The position numbers and the translations under genes were made by a program. A DNA stretch of 64,000 bases. Origin: Streptomyces adustus. Lineage in GTDB: Bacteria > Actinomycetota > Actinomycetes > Streptomycetales > Streptomycetaceae. Below are positions 51,814-60,097 of the stretch, piece after piece. Under the pieces are notes generated by a model. It saw nothing but the letters and a program-made list of their open reading frames with translations. It was not told the DNA's origin and ran no database searches. Location: the NCBI RefSeq assembly GCF_009377175.1, contig NZ_VJZD01000007.1:1-64000 (forward strand), given 5' to 3'. Every line of letters begins with the position of its first letter. Position 1 is the first letter of the stretch.

Positions 51814-52434
51814 TCACCTCGGGAGCTGTCGGTCCGCTCCGGAACCAGTGGGGGCGCCGCTGCCGAGAGCCCACGACTCGATGTCGCGATAATGGATCGG
51901 CCCGCGGCTGCGGCCGGCATTGCTGCCGACCAGGTGCAGGCGTTCGGCAGGCCAGGGCAGACCGGTGAATTCGGCCAGCCCCTCAGCGATCTCTCCCGCC
52001 GACGACCGATCTCCTCGGCGGGCGCGCGCCAGCGTCAGATGGGGGCGCAAGGGCCGCTCCTCGAAGACGATCCCGCAGTTCTTGACCGCGGTACGCACAT
52101 CGTCGGCGAGCACGTGCAGCGCATCGAGGTCTCCGTCGACTCCGCTCCACAGCACCCGGTCGTCGAAGTTTCCGCTGCCGCGCAGGGACAGGGGGATCGG
52201 CTGTCGCCCGGCAGCGAGGTCGGCGAGCGGCGCTTGCAGCTTCAGCGCCGTCGTGGGCGGCAGCTCTCCGAGGAACGCCAGAGTGATGTGCCAGTCCTCC
52301 ACCCGGTTCCATCGCATGTGCGGATGCGTGCCGTAGGCGGAGTGCAGTTCCCGGGCCAGTTCCTCCTTGGCGTGGTCGGGCGGCGCGAGGGCGATGAACA
52401 CGCGAACGGCGGCGGGTCGGGTCTGATCGGTCAC
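51814..52434 (-). CDS. thpR: RNA 2',3'-cyclic phosphodiesterase (2'-5' RNA ligase family)
   Basis: A 206-residue 2H phosphoesterase. The two HxT motifs are present: HITLAFLG (about residues 48-55) and HLTLARAR (about 130-137), each giving one catalytic histidine. RVFIALAPPDHAKEELA opens the fold and the two lobes are related by pseudo-symmetry. The enzyme opens 2',3'-cyclic phosphate ends of RNA. The GTG at 52434 is chosen by start of the domain. Stands alone between the chitinase and the divergent helR gene. Confidence 0.92.
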   Translation of the reverse strand: MTDQTRPAAVRVFIALAPPDHAKEELARELHSAYGTHPHMRWNRVEDWHITLAFLGELPPTTALKLQAPLADLAAGRQPIPLSLRGSGNFDDRVLWSGVDGDLDALHVLADDVRTAVKNCGIVFEERPLRPHLTLARARRGDRSSAGEIAEGLAEFTGLPWPAERLHLVGSNAGRSRGPIHYRDIESWALGSGAPTGSGADRQLPR

Positions 52435-52639
52435 AACGCAATTCCTGTCGCGGACGGCGGGTCGCTTTCCACGGACGATACGAGTGCGGAGGACCCGGAG
52501 CCTCGGCGCGGGTCGGTCGCGGCGGCCGTGCCGGCCACCGCCTGCGGCCGGCCCCTCGCGCAGACGGACAACCTCGGGCACACCGTCGCGTACGTATGTC
52601 GGCGTCAGCAGGGTCGGGCCTACCGGCTGAGTCGGACAA

Positions 52640-52680
52640 GTAAGTCAAGCCTTACCTTTGGGGAGATCCGGCTGCATAGT
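52640..52680 (+). promoter_or_regulatory. helR promoter region with inverted repeat
   Basis: GTAAG (52640-52644) is inverted as CTTAC (52651-52655). It overlaps TTACCT (52652-52657), a possible -35, 17 bp before CATAGT (52675-52680). The repeat may be a rifamycin-associated element known upstream of such genes; I cannot confirm against the published consensus from memory. Confidence 0.35.
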
Positions 52681-52709
52681 GGAGGGCCGAGTCGAGAGGA
52701 TGGCCGCCG

Positions 52710-54824
52710 TTGTCGCAGTTCAATGAGAGTGCCGCAAGTCAGATCGAAGTGGAGCAGGCACATGTGGCCGCCATGTACGCGCTGCTCGACGAGCGCGAGG
52801 CGGATGTACGGGCCGAGCTGACGAACGTGGTGGGATCGTCGGCCGACAGCGCGGGCGAGGTGTACGCGCGCGATGTGGCCGCACAGCGACTGGCGCGGGA
52901 GCTTCGCCGGCTCGAGGATGCCGAGGAAGGACTGGTGTTCGGCCGGATCGACGGCGCGGACGGAACAAGTCTGCACGTCGGGCGCCTCGGCCTGCACCTG
53001 GCCGACCGGGACCTGCCCCTGCTCGTCGACTGGCGGGCAGACGCGGCGCGGTCCTTCTACACGGCGACGACCATCCACCCGATGGGTCTGCGGCGGCGCC
53101 GTCACCTGAGGACCGAGAAGCGTGCGGTACGGGCGGTGAGCGACGAGCTGCTGGACGGATCCGCACCTGCGGCCGACGACATCGTCGGTGACGGGCCGTT
53201 GACGGAGGCGCTGGAGGCGCGGCGCACGGGGCGGATGCGTGCTGCGGTGGCGACGCTTCAGGCGGAGCAGGACGCGATCGTCCGATCGCCGCATCAGGGG
53301 GTGACGGTGGTGCAGGGCGGACCCGGCACGGGCAAGACCGTCGTCGCACTGCACCGTGCGGCCTTCGTTCTCTACGCGTTTCCGCGGATCGCCGGTCGCG
53401 GGGTCCTGGTGCTCGGACCGAACGCACGGTTCCTCGACTACGTCTCCCAGGTGCTTCCCTCGCTCGGCGAGAACGACGTCGTCCTGGCGACGTGCGAGGA
53501 GCTGGCCGAGACGGTTCTGGAGACGATGGAGCCGTGCGATGTCGCCCGGCTCAAGGGGACTTCTCCGCTGGCCGAGGCGCTGGCGGGCCTGGTGCACGCA
53601 CGGCAGGCACCCTCGCGCGGCGCGTTCGCGGTCCGAGTGGGGCAGGAGTGGGTCCGTCTGACGAGCACCGAAGTCGCGACGGCGAGGGCAGCGGCGGTGG
53701 CGAGCGGCTCGGTGCACAACCGGGCGCGGGAAGTGTTCAAGGAACATCTGGTCGACGCGGTGGCGGCCACGCTGAAGCGCGGCACGATAGAGGCCCTCGA
53801 GAACATCGACGCCGAGATCGCCGGAAGTACGGGCCTGGATCTCGACGCCGCAGCCGCGGCCGACCTATTGGCGCTCGGCTTCGACGGCGACCCCCCGTCC
53901 GCGGCTGCGGCCGAGGCCGAGGCGTTCGACGCAGAGGCCCTGCGGGACAATCTCATGGGAGACGCGCACGTCGACCACGCGGTGGAATCGCTGTGGCCAC
54001 GGCTGACCTCCGAAGCAGTCGTGCGGGCCCTGCTGACCGAGGCCGACACGCTGGCCACGCACCTGCCCTCACTCACCGACGACGAGCGTTTGCGCCTGCT
54101 GCGCCCTGCCGACGCGCCGTGGACCGACGCCGATGGCCCACTGCTGGACGAGGCGACCGACCTGGTGGACGGGCCGCCGGAGCGGACGTTCGGACACGTC
54201 GTCGTGGACGAGGCCCAGGAACTGACCGCCATGCAATGGCGGATGGTGATGCGCCGGTGTCCGGCCAGGTCCATGACGCTGGTGGGAGACTTCGCCCAGG
54301 CCGGCCCCGCAACGGCAGTCGGCGACTGGTCGCAGGCGCTGGGCCCGCACATCGGCGGTCGATTCGCCCTGCACACGCTGACCGTCAGCTACCGCACCAC
54401 CGAGGAGATCCTGGCGACCACGCACGACTTGCTCGCCCGGATCGCCCCGGGACAGACTCCCAGCCGGTCGATCCGCCACGGCGACCGTCCTCGCGCCCTC
54501 ACCGCATCCCCGCACAGTCTCGCCACCACGGTGACCGGCGAACTGCGCGCGCAGGCCGCAGCACACCCGGATGACCTGCTGGCGCTGATCTGCGCCGATG
54601 CCCGGGTCGCGGACATGGCATCCGCCGGTGTCGCCCGATGGGCACGCCTCGTGCCGGCGTCCGAGGCCCGAGGCCTGGAGTTCGACGCAACCGTCGTCGT
54701 CGATCCGGAGGAGATCGCCACGGCCCGCCCCAGCGGCGAGCGCGACTTGTACGTCGCTCTCACCCGTGCGACCAAGAGACTGTGCACGATCACCGTCGAC
54801 GTTCCGCCACAGTACGCCTCATGA
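52710..54824 (+). CDS. helR: HelR-like RNA polymerase recycling ATPase (UvrD/HelD type)
   Basis: A 704-residue SF1-like ATPase. Walker A GGPGTGKT (residues 203-210), Walker B VVVDEAQEL (about 497), VGDFAQAG motif III, SYRTTEEIL motif IV-like, ARGLEFDATVVVDPE motif V and YVALTRATKRL motif VI near the C-terminus. The N-terminal about 170 residues (long helix, then FGRIDGADGTSLHVGRLGL) match the HelD/HelR secondary-channel part. Actinobacterial HelR removes stalled polymerase and rifamycins. TTG 52710 is the start, GAGAGGA lying upstream; an out-of-frame ATG at 52700 soon stops. Neighbours do not suggest a rifamycin cluster. Confidence 0.88.
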   Translation: MSQFNESAASQIEVEQAHVAAMYALLDEREADVRAELTNVVGSSADSAGEVYARDVAAQRLARELRRLEDAEEGLVFGRIDGADGTSLHVGRLGLHLADRDLPLLVDWRADAARSFYTATTIHPMGLRRRRHLRTEKRAVRAVSDELLDGSAPAADDIVGDGPLTEALEARRTGRMRAAVATLQAEQDAIVRSPHQGVTVVQGGPGTGKTVVALHRAAFVLYAFPRIAGRGVLVLGPNARFLDYVSQVLPSLGENDVVLATCEELAETVLETMEPCDVARLKGTSPLAEALAGLVHARQAPSRGAFAVRVGQEWVRLTSTEVATARAAAVASGSVHNRAREVFKEHLVDAVAATLKRGTIEALENIDAEIAGSTGLDLDAAAAADLLALGFDGDPPSAAAAEAEAFDAEALRDNLMGDAHVDHAVESLWPRLTSEAVVRALLTEADTLATHLPSLTDDERLRLLRPADAPWTDADGPLLDEATDLVDGPPERTFGHVVVDEAQELTAMQWRMVMRRCPARSMTLVGDFAQAGPATAVGDWSQALGPHIGGRFALHTLTVSYRTTEEILATTHDLLARIAPGQTPSRSIRHGDRPRALTASPHSLATTVTGELRAQAAAHPDDLLALICADARVADMASAGVARWARLVPASEARGLEFDATVVVDPEEIATARPSGERDLYVALTRATKRLCTITVDVPPQYAS

Positions 54825-54863
54825 CCCTTCGGGGCAGGCGCAGTTGATGCGGTGCCGGTTGTC

Positions 54864-55277
54864 TTAGTACCAGTGGTGGGTCTGCCAGAAGTCCCAGGCC
54901 TGGGCGGGGCTGCCGTAGCGGGAGTTCATGTAGTCCAGGCCCCACTTGATCTGGGTGGCGGGGTTGGTCTTCCAGTCGGAGCCGGCGGTGGCCATCTTCG
55001 AGCCGGGCAGGGCCTGGACGAGGCCGTAGGCGCCGGAGGAGGAGTTGGTGGCGGTGTGGTTCCAGCCGCTCTCGTGGGTGACGATCTGGTTGAAGGCGTT
55101 GTACTGGGCCGTGTCCGGGATCATCCGGTGGGCGATCGCCTGGGCGGAGGAGGCGGACGTCGTGGCGGCCTGGGCCGGGGCCGCGGCGAGGGCCATTCCG
55201 GCGGTGGCGGCGGCCACGGCGACGACGGAGAGGGCCTTCTTCGGGCTGGCGATGCGGCGGATGGCGGAGACGGACAC
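54864..55277 (-). CDS. Secreted lytic transglycosylase (SLT domain)
   Basis: A 137-residue exported cell-wall enzyme. Signal peptide: ASPKKALSVVAVAAATAGMALAAAPAQA, cleavage near residue 38. The mature part is a minimal SLT-like lysozyme domain: catalytic Glu in VTHESGWNHTATN (about residue 69), then SGAYGLVQALPGSKMATAG and IKWGLDYMNSRYGSPAQAWDFWQTHHWY. It cleaves peptidoglycan between MurNAc and GlcNAc. Start is GTG 55277 with GAGG upstream. The 5' leader contains a strong hairpin (55363-55393). Confidence 0.92.
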   Translation of the reverse strand: MSVSAIRRIASPKKALSVVAVAAATAGMALAAAPAQAATTSASSAQAIAHRMIPDTAQYNAFNQIVTHESGWNHTATNSSSGAYGLVQALPGSKMATAGSDWKTNPATQIKWGLDYMNSRYGSPAQAWDFWQTHHWY

Positions 55278-55772
55278 AGAGAACCTCGTTCTTCGGGGAC
55301 AGGGGGTCGCTCGCTCGCCGGATCCGGGTGGTGCGGGTGGTGCGTGGGTCCTGGCATGCGGAGGCACCGTGACCCCTGGGGGGCCGTGGTGCCTGGCGAC
55401 GTCCTCAAGACAACCAGCCCCGACCGGTGTCCGCAGTGACCCCTTTTACTAGTTGTGGCCGCATTGGGGTGTTTGCTGGTCTGTGTGAGCTGGCTCTCAA
55501 TCCGCAGGTCAAGGCATGTGTGTGTGCCTAAACATGCCCGCTTTCGTCCACTATCGCGGGTAGTGAGTGACGTGCGTCATGTGGGGTGCTTCACCGGTTC
55601 CGCGACGCTGTGTGCGCGGGGATGCACGGTGCGAGTCTCGGAGGCGAGTTCGCAGAGGATGCAGTCCGATGCGGGTCGGCGTAGGCGAGCGCCGCCTGTA
55701 GGGCATGGCGAGATCGCGCCTCGCACCGTACGCGGCCGATCGGCCGCGCCGGAGGAGTGCGGGAGGGTCGGT
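55278..55772. other. Upstream region of transglycosylase gene
   Basis: 495 bp. It includes the structured leader (55363-55393), a CACTA/TAGTG inverted repeat near 55548-55564, GTGACGTGCGTCAT at 55567-55580 (Crp-like), and a 16-bp palindrome GCGGCCGATCGGCCGC (55732-55747) that may end the TetR transcript. Confidence 0.5.
55363..55393 (-). promoter_or_regulatory. Structured 5' leader hairpin of transglycosylase gene
   Basis: On the transcribed strand the arms GGCACC (outer) and GGCCCC (inner) pair with GGTGCC and GGGGTC, with a symmetric AC/AC internal loop and a CCA loop. It ends 86 bp before the start codon. Cell-wall hydrolase genes in Streptomyces often have c-di-AMP riboswitches (ydaO); I cannot align this one by eye. 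Confidence 0.4.
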
Positions 55773-56483
55773 TCACTCCGAGGTGGCGAGCCGCTCCAGC
55801 CATTCGCGCAGCAGGACCGTCTCGGTGGAGCCGAGGGCGGTGGGCCGGTCGCCGAGCGCGGCGTTCAGGGCGAGGGCGTGGACGGGCACGGCGTCGCCGG
55901 AGGCCGGCGCGGCCGGCCGGGCTTCGGTGGTCACGGAGGCCAGGACGGTGTCGCGCACCCGGACGGACAGGCCGCGGTCGCGGGCGTCGGCGGGGGAGGA
56001 GATCAGTGCGAGGGTGACGCCGGCGGAGGTGGCCTGGATGGTCTGGGCTGCCGCGTCGACGGGGATGCGCAGGCGTCCCGCGCGGGCGGTGCGCTCGAGC
56101 ATGGCGCGCAGCAGCGCGTAGGCGTCCTCGGCGGCGGCCGGGCGGTGGCCGGGCCGGACGGTGCCGTACATCAGGACGTAGAAGGCCGGGTGGGTCAGGC
56201 CGAAGTCGACGTGCATGTCCCAGCCGCGCCGCAGGTCCTCCACCGGGTCCTCGGTCGGTGCAAGCGAGTGCTTCTCGGCCAGGTAGCGCTCGAAGCCGTA
56301 GCCGGCCACGGCGTCCAGCAGTCCGTCCTTGTCGCCGAAGACCCGGTACAGGGTGGGGGCCTGTACTCCGGCGGCGGCGCAGACGGCCCTGGTGGACAGC
56401 GCCTCGCTGCCGCCCTCGGCCAGCAGGCGGGCGGCCGCCCGGAGGATGCGCTCGCGGGTCTCCGGAGATTTTTCTGCGCTCAT
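55773..56483 (-). CDS. TetR/AcrR-family transcriptional regulator
   Basis: A 236-residue regulator paralogous to that at 35759-36487. HTH: SPETRERILRAAARLLAEGG then LSTRAVCAAAGVQAPTLYRVFGDKDGLLDAVAGYGF (about residues 24-60). The C-terminal ligand domain carries the shared RRGWDMHVDFGL and LLREWLERLA segments. It is divergent from the aldo/keto reductase gene at 56576; two tandem operators lie between. It probably represses both genes and is released by a compound the reductase acts on. Confidence 0.93.
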   Translation of the reverse strand: MSAEKSPETRERILRAAARLLAEGGSEALSTRAVCAAAGVQAPTLYRVFGDKDGLLDAVAGYGFERYLAEKHSLAPTEDPVEDLRRGWDMHVDFGLTHPAFYVLMYGTVRPGHRPAAAEDAYALLRAMLERTARAGRLRIPVDAAAQTIQATSAGVTLALISSPADARDRGLSVRVRDTVLASVTTEARPAAPASGDAVPVHALALNAALGDRPTALGSTETVLLREWLERLATSE

Positions 56484-56490
56484 GGAATCA

Positions 56491-56548
56491 ACGCTACCGG
56501 ACAGGCGTTAGCATCGATGTAGCAACGCTAACGACATCGCGTTAGCGT
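56491..56548. promoter_or_regulatory. Two tandem TetR operators
   Basis: Site 1: ACGCTACCG (56491-56499), 6 bp, CGTTAGCAT (56506-56514). Site 2: ACGCTAACG (56525-56533), 6 bp, CGTTAGCGT (56540-56548), a perfect 9-6-9 inverted repeat. Both have the same architecture and are 34 bp apart centre to centre. Site 1 is next to the TetR start, site 2 next to the reductase start. Confidence 0.85.
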
Positions 56549-56575
56549 CGATTCGATGAGAAGGAACGGCTCTCC

Positions 56576-57571
56576 GTGAACCACCGAACCCTTGGCACCA
56601 CCGGTCCCCGCGTCTCGTCCCTCGGCCTCGGTCTGATGGGCATGTCCGACCTGTACGGACCCGCCGACGAGTCGGAGTCCATCGCGACGATCCACGCCGC
56701 CCTGGACGCCGGCCTCACCCTGCTGGACACCGGCGACTTCTACGGCATGGGCCACAACGAGCTGCTGCTGCGCGACGCCCTGCGCGGACGCAACCGCGAC
56801 AGCGCCGTCATCAGCGTCAAATTCGGCGCCCTGCGCGACGCCGACGGCGGCTGGAGCGGTTACGACGGCCGCCCCGAGGCGGTGAAGAACTTCCTCGCCT
56901 ACTCCCTGCGCCGCCTGGGCACGGACCACATCGACATCTACCGTCCCTCCCGCCTGGACCCGAACGTGCCGATCGAGGAGACCGTCGGTGCCATCGCCGA
57001 GATGGTCCAGGCCGGCCACGTCCGCCACATCGGACTGTCCGAGGTGGGCGTCGAGACCTTGCGTCGCGCCCAGGCCGTCCACCCCATCGCCGACCTGCAG
57101 ATCGAGTACTCCCTGCTCTCCCGCGGCATCGAGGAGACCATCCTGCCCACCGCCCGCGAGCTGGGCATCGGCATCACGGCCTACGGCGTGCTCTCCCGTG
57201 GCCTGCTCTCCGGCCACTGGACCCGGGACCGTGAACTCGGCGCCCAGGACTTCCGTGGCATCAGCCCCCGTTTCCAGGGCGAGAACCTCGACCGCAACCT
57301 GACCCTGGTCGAGGCCCTCCGAAAGATCGCCGCGGACAAGGGGGCCGGCGTCGCCCAGATCGCCATCGCCTGGGTGGCCGCCCAGGGCAGCGACATCGTG
57401 CCGCTGGTCGGCGCCCGCCGCCGCGAACGCCTCGTCGAAGCCCTCGGCGCCCAGGCCGTCACGCTCACCACGGACGACCTCGCCGCCATCGAGCAGGCCG
57501 TCCCGGCCGACGCCGCGGCCGGAACCCGCTACGCGGCGCCGCTGATGGACCACCTCGACAGCGAGCGCTGA
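56576..57571 (+). CDS. Aldo/keto reductase
   Basis: A 331-residue NADPH-dependent reductase of the AKR13/YakC-like type. Visible: LGTTGPRVSSLGLGLMGMS (about residues 5-23), LLDTGDFYGMGHNELLL with the catalytic Asp and Tyr (about 51-67), IDIYRPSRLDPNVPIEETVGAI (about 124-145) where the usual His is replaced by P-S-R-L, and VGARRRERLVEAL for the cofactor phosphate. Starts at GTG 56576 with AAGGAA upstream. Regulated by the divergent TetR gene. Confidence 0.92.
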   Translation: MNHRTLGTTGPRVSSLGLGLMGMSDLYGPADESESIATIHAALDAGLTLLDTGDFYGMGHNELLLRDALRGRNRDSAVISVKFGALRDADGGWSGYDGRPEAVKNFLAYSLRRLGTDHIDIYRPSRLDPNVPIEETVGAIAEMVQAGHVRHIGLSEVGVETLRRAQAVHPIADLQIEYSLLSRGIEETILPTARELGIGITAYGVLSRGLLSGHWTRDRELGAQDFRGISPRFQGENLDRNLTLVEALRKIAADKGAGVAQIAIAWVAAQGSDIVPLVGARRRERLVEALGAQAVTLTTDDLAAIEQAVPADAAAGTRYAAPLMDHLDSER

Positions 57572-57749
57572 GGCGCCACGCCCATCTGCGGAAGGGTTGG
57601 GGCCCGACCGGCCCCGGCCCGCACACAATGAGTCCACGAGAGGAGACCGCCCGCCCGGCGGCGCGCAGCAGGACGGCCACGCTCACGCCACCCTCTGCCA
57701 CACGCCGCACCACGGCACACCACGCCGCCACCGGCAAGGGACCGCGGCG

Positions 57750-57769
57750 CCGGTCGGACGCCCGACCGG
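57750..57769. terminator. Hairpin between convergent genes
   Basis: CCGGTCGG (57750-57757) and CCGACCGG (57762-57769) pair perfectly around ACGC in the gap between the reductase and sigJ-like genes. Confidence 0.55.
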
Positions 57770-57814
57770 GTCAGCCCGTCGCCACGGGGGAGCGCCGGCC
57801 GCCGAGTCGACCCG

Positions 57815-58753
57815 TCACCAGGCGTTGACGACCGGCGCGCCGGGCTCGTACAGCCGCCAGGCCTTCTCGAGGCGCGCGAGCCGGCCGGCGGCGGCGATGC
57901 CGTACAGGGAGGTGACCTTGCCGTCGCCGACCTCGAATGCCACCGCGCCCACGACCCGGTCCTCGATCACGGCGACGACGGCCGGGGAGCCGTTGACCAG
58001 CGCGATGTGGAGGGCGGGGGAACCGCCGGCCAGCCGCCGCTTCGCCGGGGTGGGTTTGAAGCCGGCCCGCACGTAGGAGGCGACGCGCTCACGCGTGATG
58101 AACCGCAGCAGCCGCCTGCTCAGTCCGGCGCCGTCCGAGACCGCCGTCACGTCGTCGGTGAGCAGCGCCACCAGCCGCTCGGTGCGCCCCGACATGGCGG
58201 CGGCGAGGAACTCCTCGACGACCCGGCGCGCGGACGCGGGGTCGGTCTGTGTGCCGCGGCGACGCTCCGCGGCGACCCGGACGCGGGCGCGGTGGAGATG
58301 CTGCTGGCTCGCGGGCTCGGTGATGTCGAGGATCCCGGCGATCTCGGAGTGGCTGTAGGAGAAGGCCTCGCGCAGGACGTAGACGGCCCGCTCGACCGGT
58401 GAGAGGCGCTCCATGAGGGTCAGTACCGCCAAGGACACCGATTCGCGCTGCTCGAAGGTGTCGGCCGGGCCGAGCATGGGGTCGCCCTCGAGGAGCGGCT
58501 CGGGCAGCCACGCGCCGGCCGTGCGCTCGTGGCGTGCGTGCGCCGACCGGAGCCGGTCGAGGCAGAGATTGGTGAGGGCCTTGGTCAGCCACGCCTGCGG
58601 CACCTCGACCCTGTCTCGGTCGGCGGCCTGCCAGCGCAGGAACGTGTCCTGCACGGCGTCCTCGGCATCGGCCGCCGAGCCGAGCAGACGGTACGCGAGC
58701 GAGGCCAGCCGGCCCCGGCCGGCCTCGAACACGTCGGTGGCTGCACTGTCCAT
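57815..58753 (-). CDS. sigJ: ECF41/SigJ-type RNA polymerase sigma factor
   Basis: A 312-residue extracytoplasmic-function sigma factor with a C-terminal SnoaL-like domain. Region 2 spans RLASLAYRLLGSAADAEDAVQDTFLRWQ (about residues 13-40), region 4 spans LSPVERAVYVLREAFSYSHSEIAGILDITEPASQQHLHRARVRV (about 115-158). The C-terminal domain (about 180-310) replaces an anti-sigma factor in this family. The usual SDGGGK element reads SDGAGLSRR here. Start ATG 58753 follows the FAD oxidoreductase stop by 10 bp, so they form one operon, which fits the ECF41 habit of sitting beside an oxidoreductase gene. Confidence 0.9.
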   Translation of the reverse strand: MDSAATDVFEAGRGRLASLAYRLLGSAADAEDAVQDTFLRWQAADRDRVEVPQAWLTKALTNLCLDRLRSAHARHERTAGAWLPEPLLEGDPMLGPADTFEQRESVSLAVLTLMERLSPVERAVYVLREAFSYSHSEIAGILDITEPASQQHLHRARVRVAAERRRGTQTDPASARRVVEEFLAAAMSGRTERLVALLTDDVTAVSDGAGLSRRLLRFITRERVASYVRAGFKPTPAKRRLAGGSPALHIALVNGSPAVVAVIEDRVVGAVAFEVGDGKVTSLYGIAAAGRLARLEKAWRLYEPGAPVVNAW

Positions 58754-58763
58754 GCGGGACAAC

Positions 58764-59954
58764 CTACGCGGACGCCCTCGCACCGGCCCGATCGGGCGTG
58801 GTGGCCAGGCGGTGCCTGCGCTTCGGCATGCCGAAGGTGGGGTGCGCGATGCTCCACCCGGCCCCGTGGAGGATGCCCGACTTGAGCCGCGCGGCGCTCG
58901 GGCCGCCCAGGTACCAGGACTTGGACCGGGCGTCCCCGTCCACCATCTGGAAGATCGCGTCCCGCCGTCCGAGGCTGATGTGGTTGCCGTAGTACTTCAG
59001 CCCGGTCGTCGGGACCTTGGTGCCCGACAGGCGCGCGATGATCGCCGCTGTCGCCTGCATGGCGGTGAAGCCCGCCGAGGCGCAGGACATCGGCAGCGGC
59101 CGGCCGTTGTCCCCGATCGCGTAGGCGCAGTCACCGGCGGCGTAGACGTCCGGGTGCGAGAGCGAGCGCATGGTGCGGTCGACGACGATCTGACCGGTCC
59201 CGGCGACCTCCAGGCCGCTCGCGGCCGCGAGGGGATGTACGGCGAACCCGGCCGCCCACACGGTCACGTCGGCCGGGACGGACGCGTCGGCGGCGATCGC
59301 CCGGGCCGGCTCGACCGCGTCGATCGCCGTGTGTTCGTGGACGGTGATGCCGAGCCGGTCGAAGGCCTGGCGCAGGTGGCGGCGGGCCTTGGGGGAGAGC
59401 CAGGCGCCCAGCGCGCCGCGGGCGGCGAGCGCGACCGAGAGGTCGGGCCGCGACTCGGCGAACTCGGTGGCGGTCTCGATACCGGTCAGCCCCTCACCGA
59501 CGACCAGCACCGTGCCGCCCTCGCCCAGCCCCGCCAAGCGCTCACGCAGACGCAGCGCCGAGGACCGGCTGGTCACATCGAAGGCGTGCTCCGCCACACC
59601 GGGAACGCCCTGGTGGGCGACGGAGCTGCCCAGCGTGTAGAGCAGCGTGTCGTACGCGAGTTCGCCGCTCTCGCCGTCCTCGCCGGTCACGGCGACGGTC
59701 CGGCCCGCGGGGTCGACACCGGTGACGCGTGCCAGGCGCAGCCGCACGCCGGTACCGGCGAATACGTCGGCGAGCCCGCGGAAGGCGATGTCCCGGCCGC
59801 TCGCGAGCTGGTGCAGCCGCATCCGCTCGACGAAGTCGGGCTCGGCGTTGACGACGGTGATCTCGAAGTCGGCGGGGGAGAGCCGCCGGGCCAGGTTCCC
59901 GGCAGCGTAGGCTCCGGCGTACCCGGCGCCGAGTACGACGATGCGGTGCTTCAT
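58764..59954 (-). CDS. FAD-dependent NAD(P)H oxidoreductase (NDH-2-like)
   Basis: A 396-residue flavoprotein. FAD-binding GAGYAGAYAAGNLA (about residues 9-22), second dinucleotide fold VVGEGLTGIETATEFAE (about 154-170) for NAD(P)H, and FAD-closing DVYAAGDCA (about 278-286). C-terminal residues include LKYYGNHISLGRRDAIFQMV, as in type II NADH dehydrogenase-like proteins. Cytoplasmic or membrane-peripheral. It is the first gene of an operon with the SigJ factor; the sigma factor may control it. Confidence 0.93.
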   Translation of the reverse strand: MKHRIVVLGAGYAGAYAAGNLARRLSPADFEITVVNAEPDFVERMRLHQLASGRDIAFRGLADVFAGTGVRLRLARVTGVDPAGRTVAVTGEDGESGELAYDTLLYTLGSSVAHQGVPGVAEHAFDVTSRSSALRLRERLAGLGEGGTVLVVGEGLTGIETATEFAESRPDLSVALAARGALGAWLSPKARRHLRQAFDRLGITVHEHTAIDAVEPARAIAADASVPADVTVWAAGFAVHPLAAASGLEVAGTGQIVVDRTMRSLSHPDVYAAGDCAYAIGDNGRPLPMSCASAGFTAMQATAAIIARLSGTKVPTTGLKYYGNHISLGRRDAIFQMVDGDARSKSWYLGGPSAARLKSGILHGAGWSIAHPTFGMPKRRHRLATTPDRAGARASA

Positions 59955-60024
59955 GGCGATGCTCCTGTCTCGTTCGCGTGCCCCTTGAACGAGACGGCGC
60001 CCCGATTGCTGACAGAAGCCGAGT

Positions 60025-60038
60025 GTGACGCCGGTCAC
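60025..60038 (-). promoter_or_regulatory. Crp-like palindrome upstream of FAD oxidoreductase
   Basis: GTGACGCCGGTCAC fits GTG-N6-GTCAC and is a near-perfect palindrome, 70 bp upstream of the start at 59954. Binding by Crp is inference; ECF41 promoters have a different pattern. Confidence 0.4.
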
Positions 60039-60097
60039 CGGAGGCTCAGCAGCGGCTGAGCCTCCGGCAGACGCTCGGGCCCCGGCGGGCGGACGGG

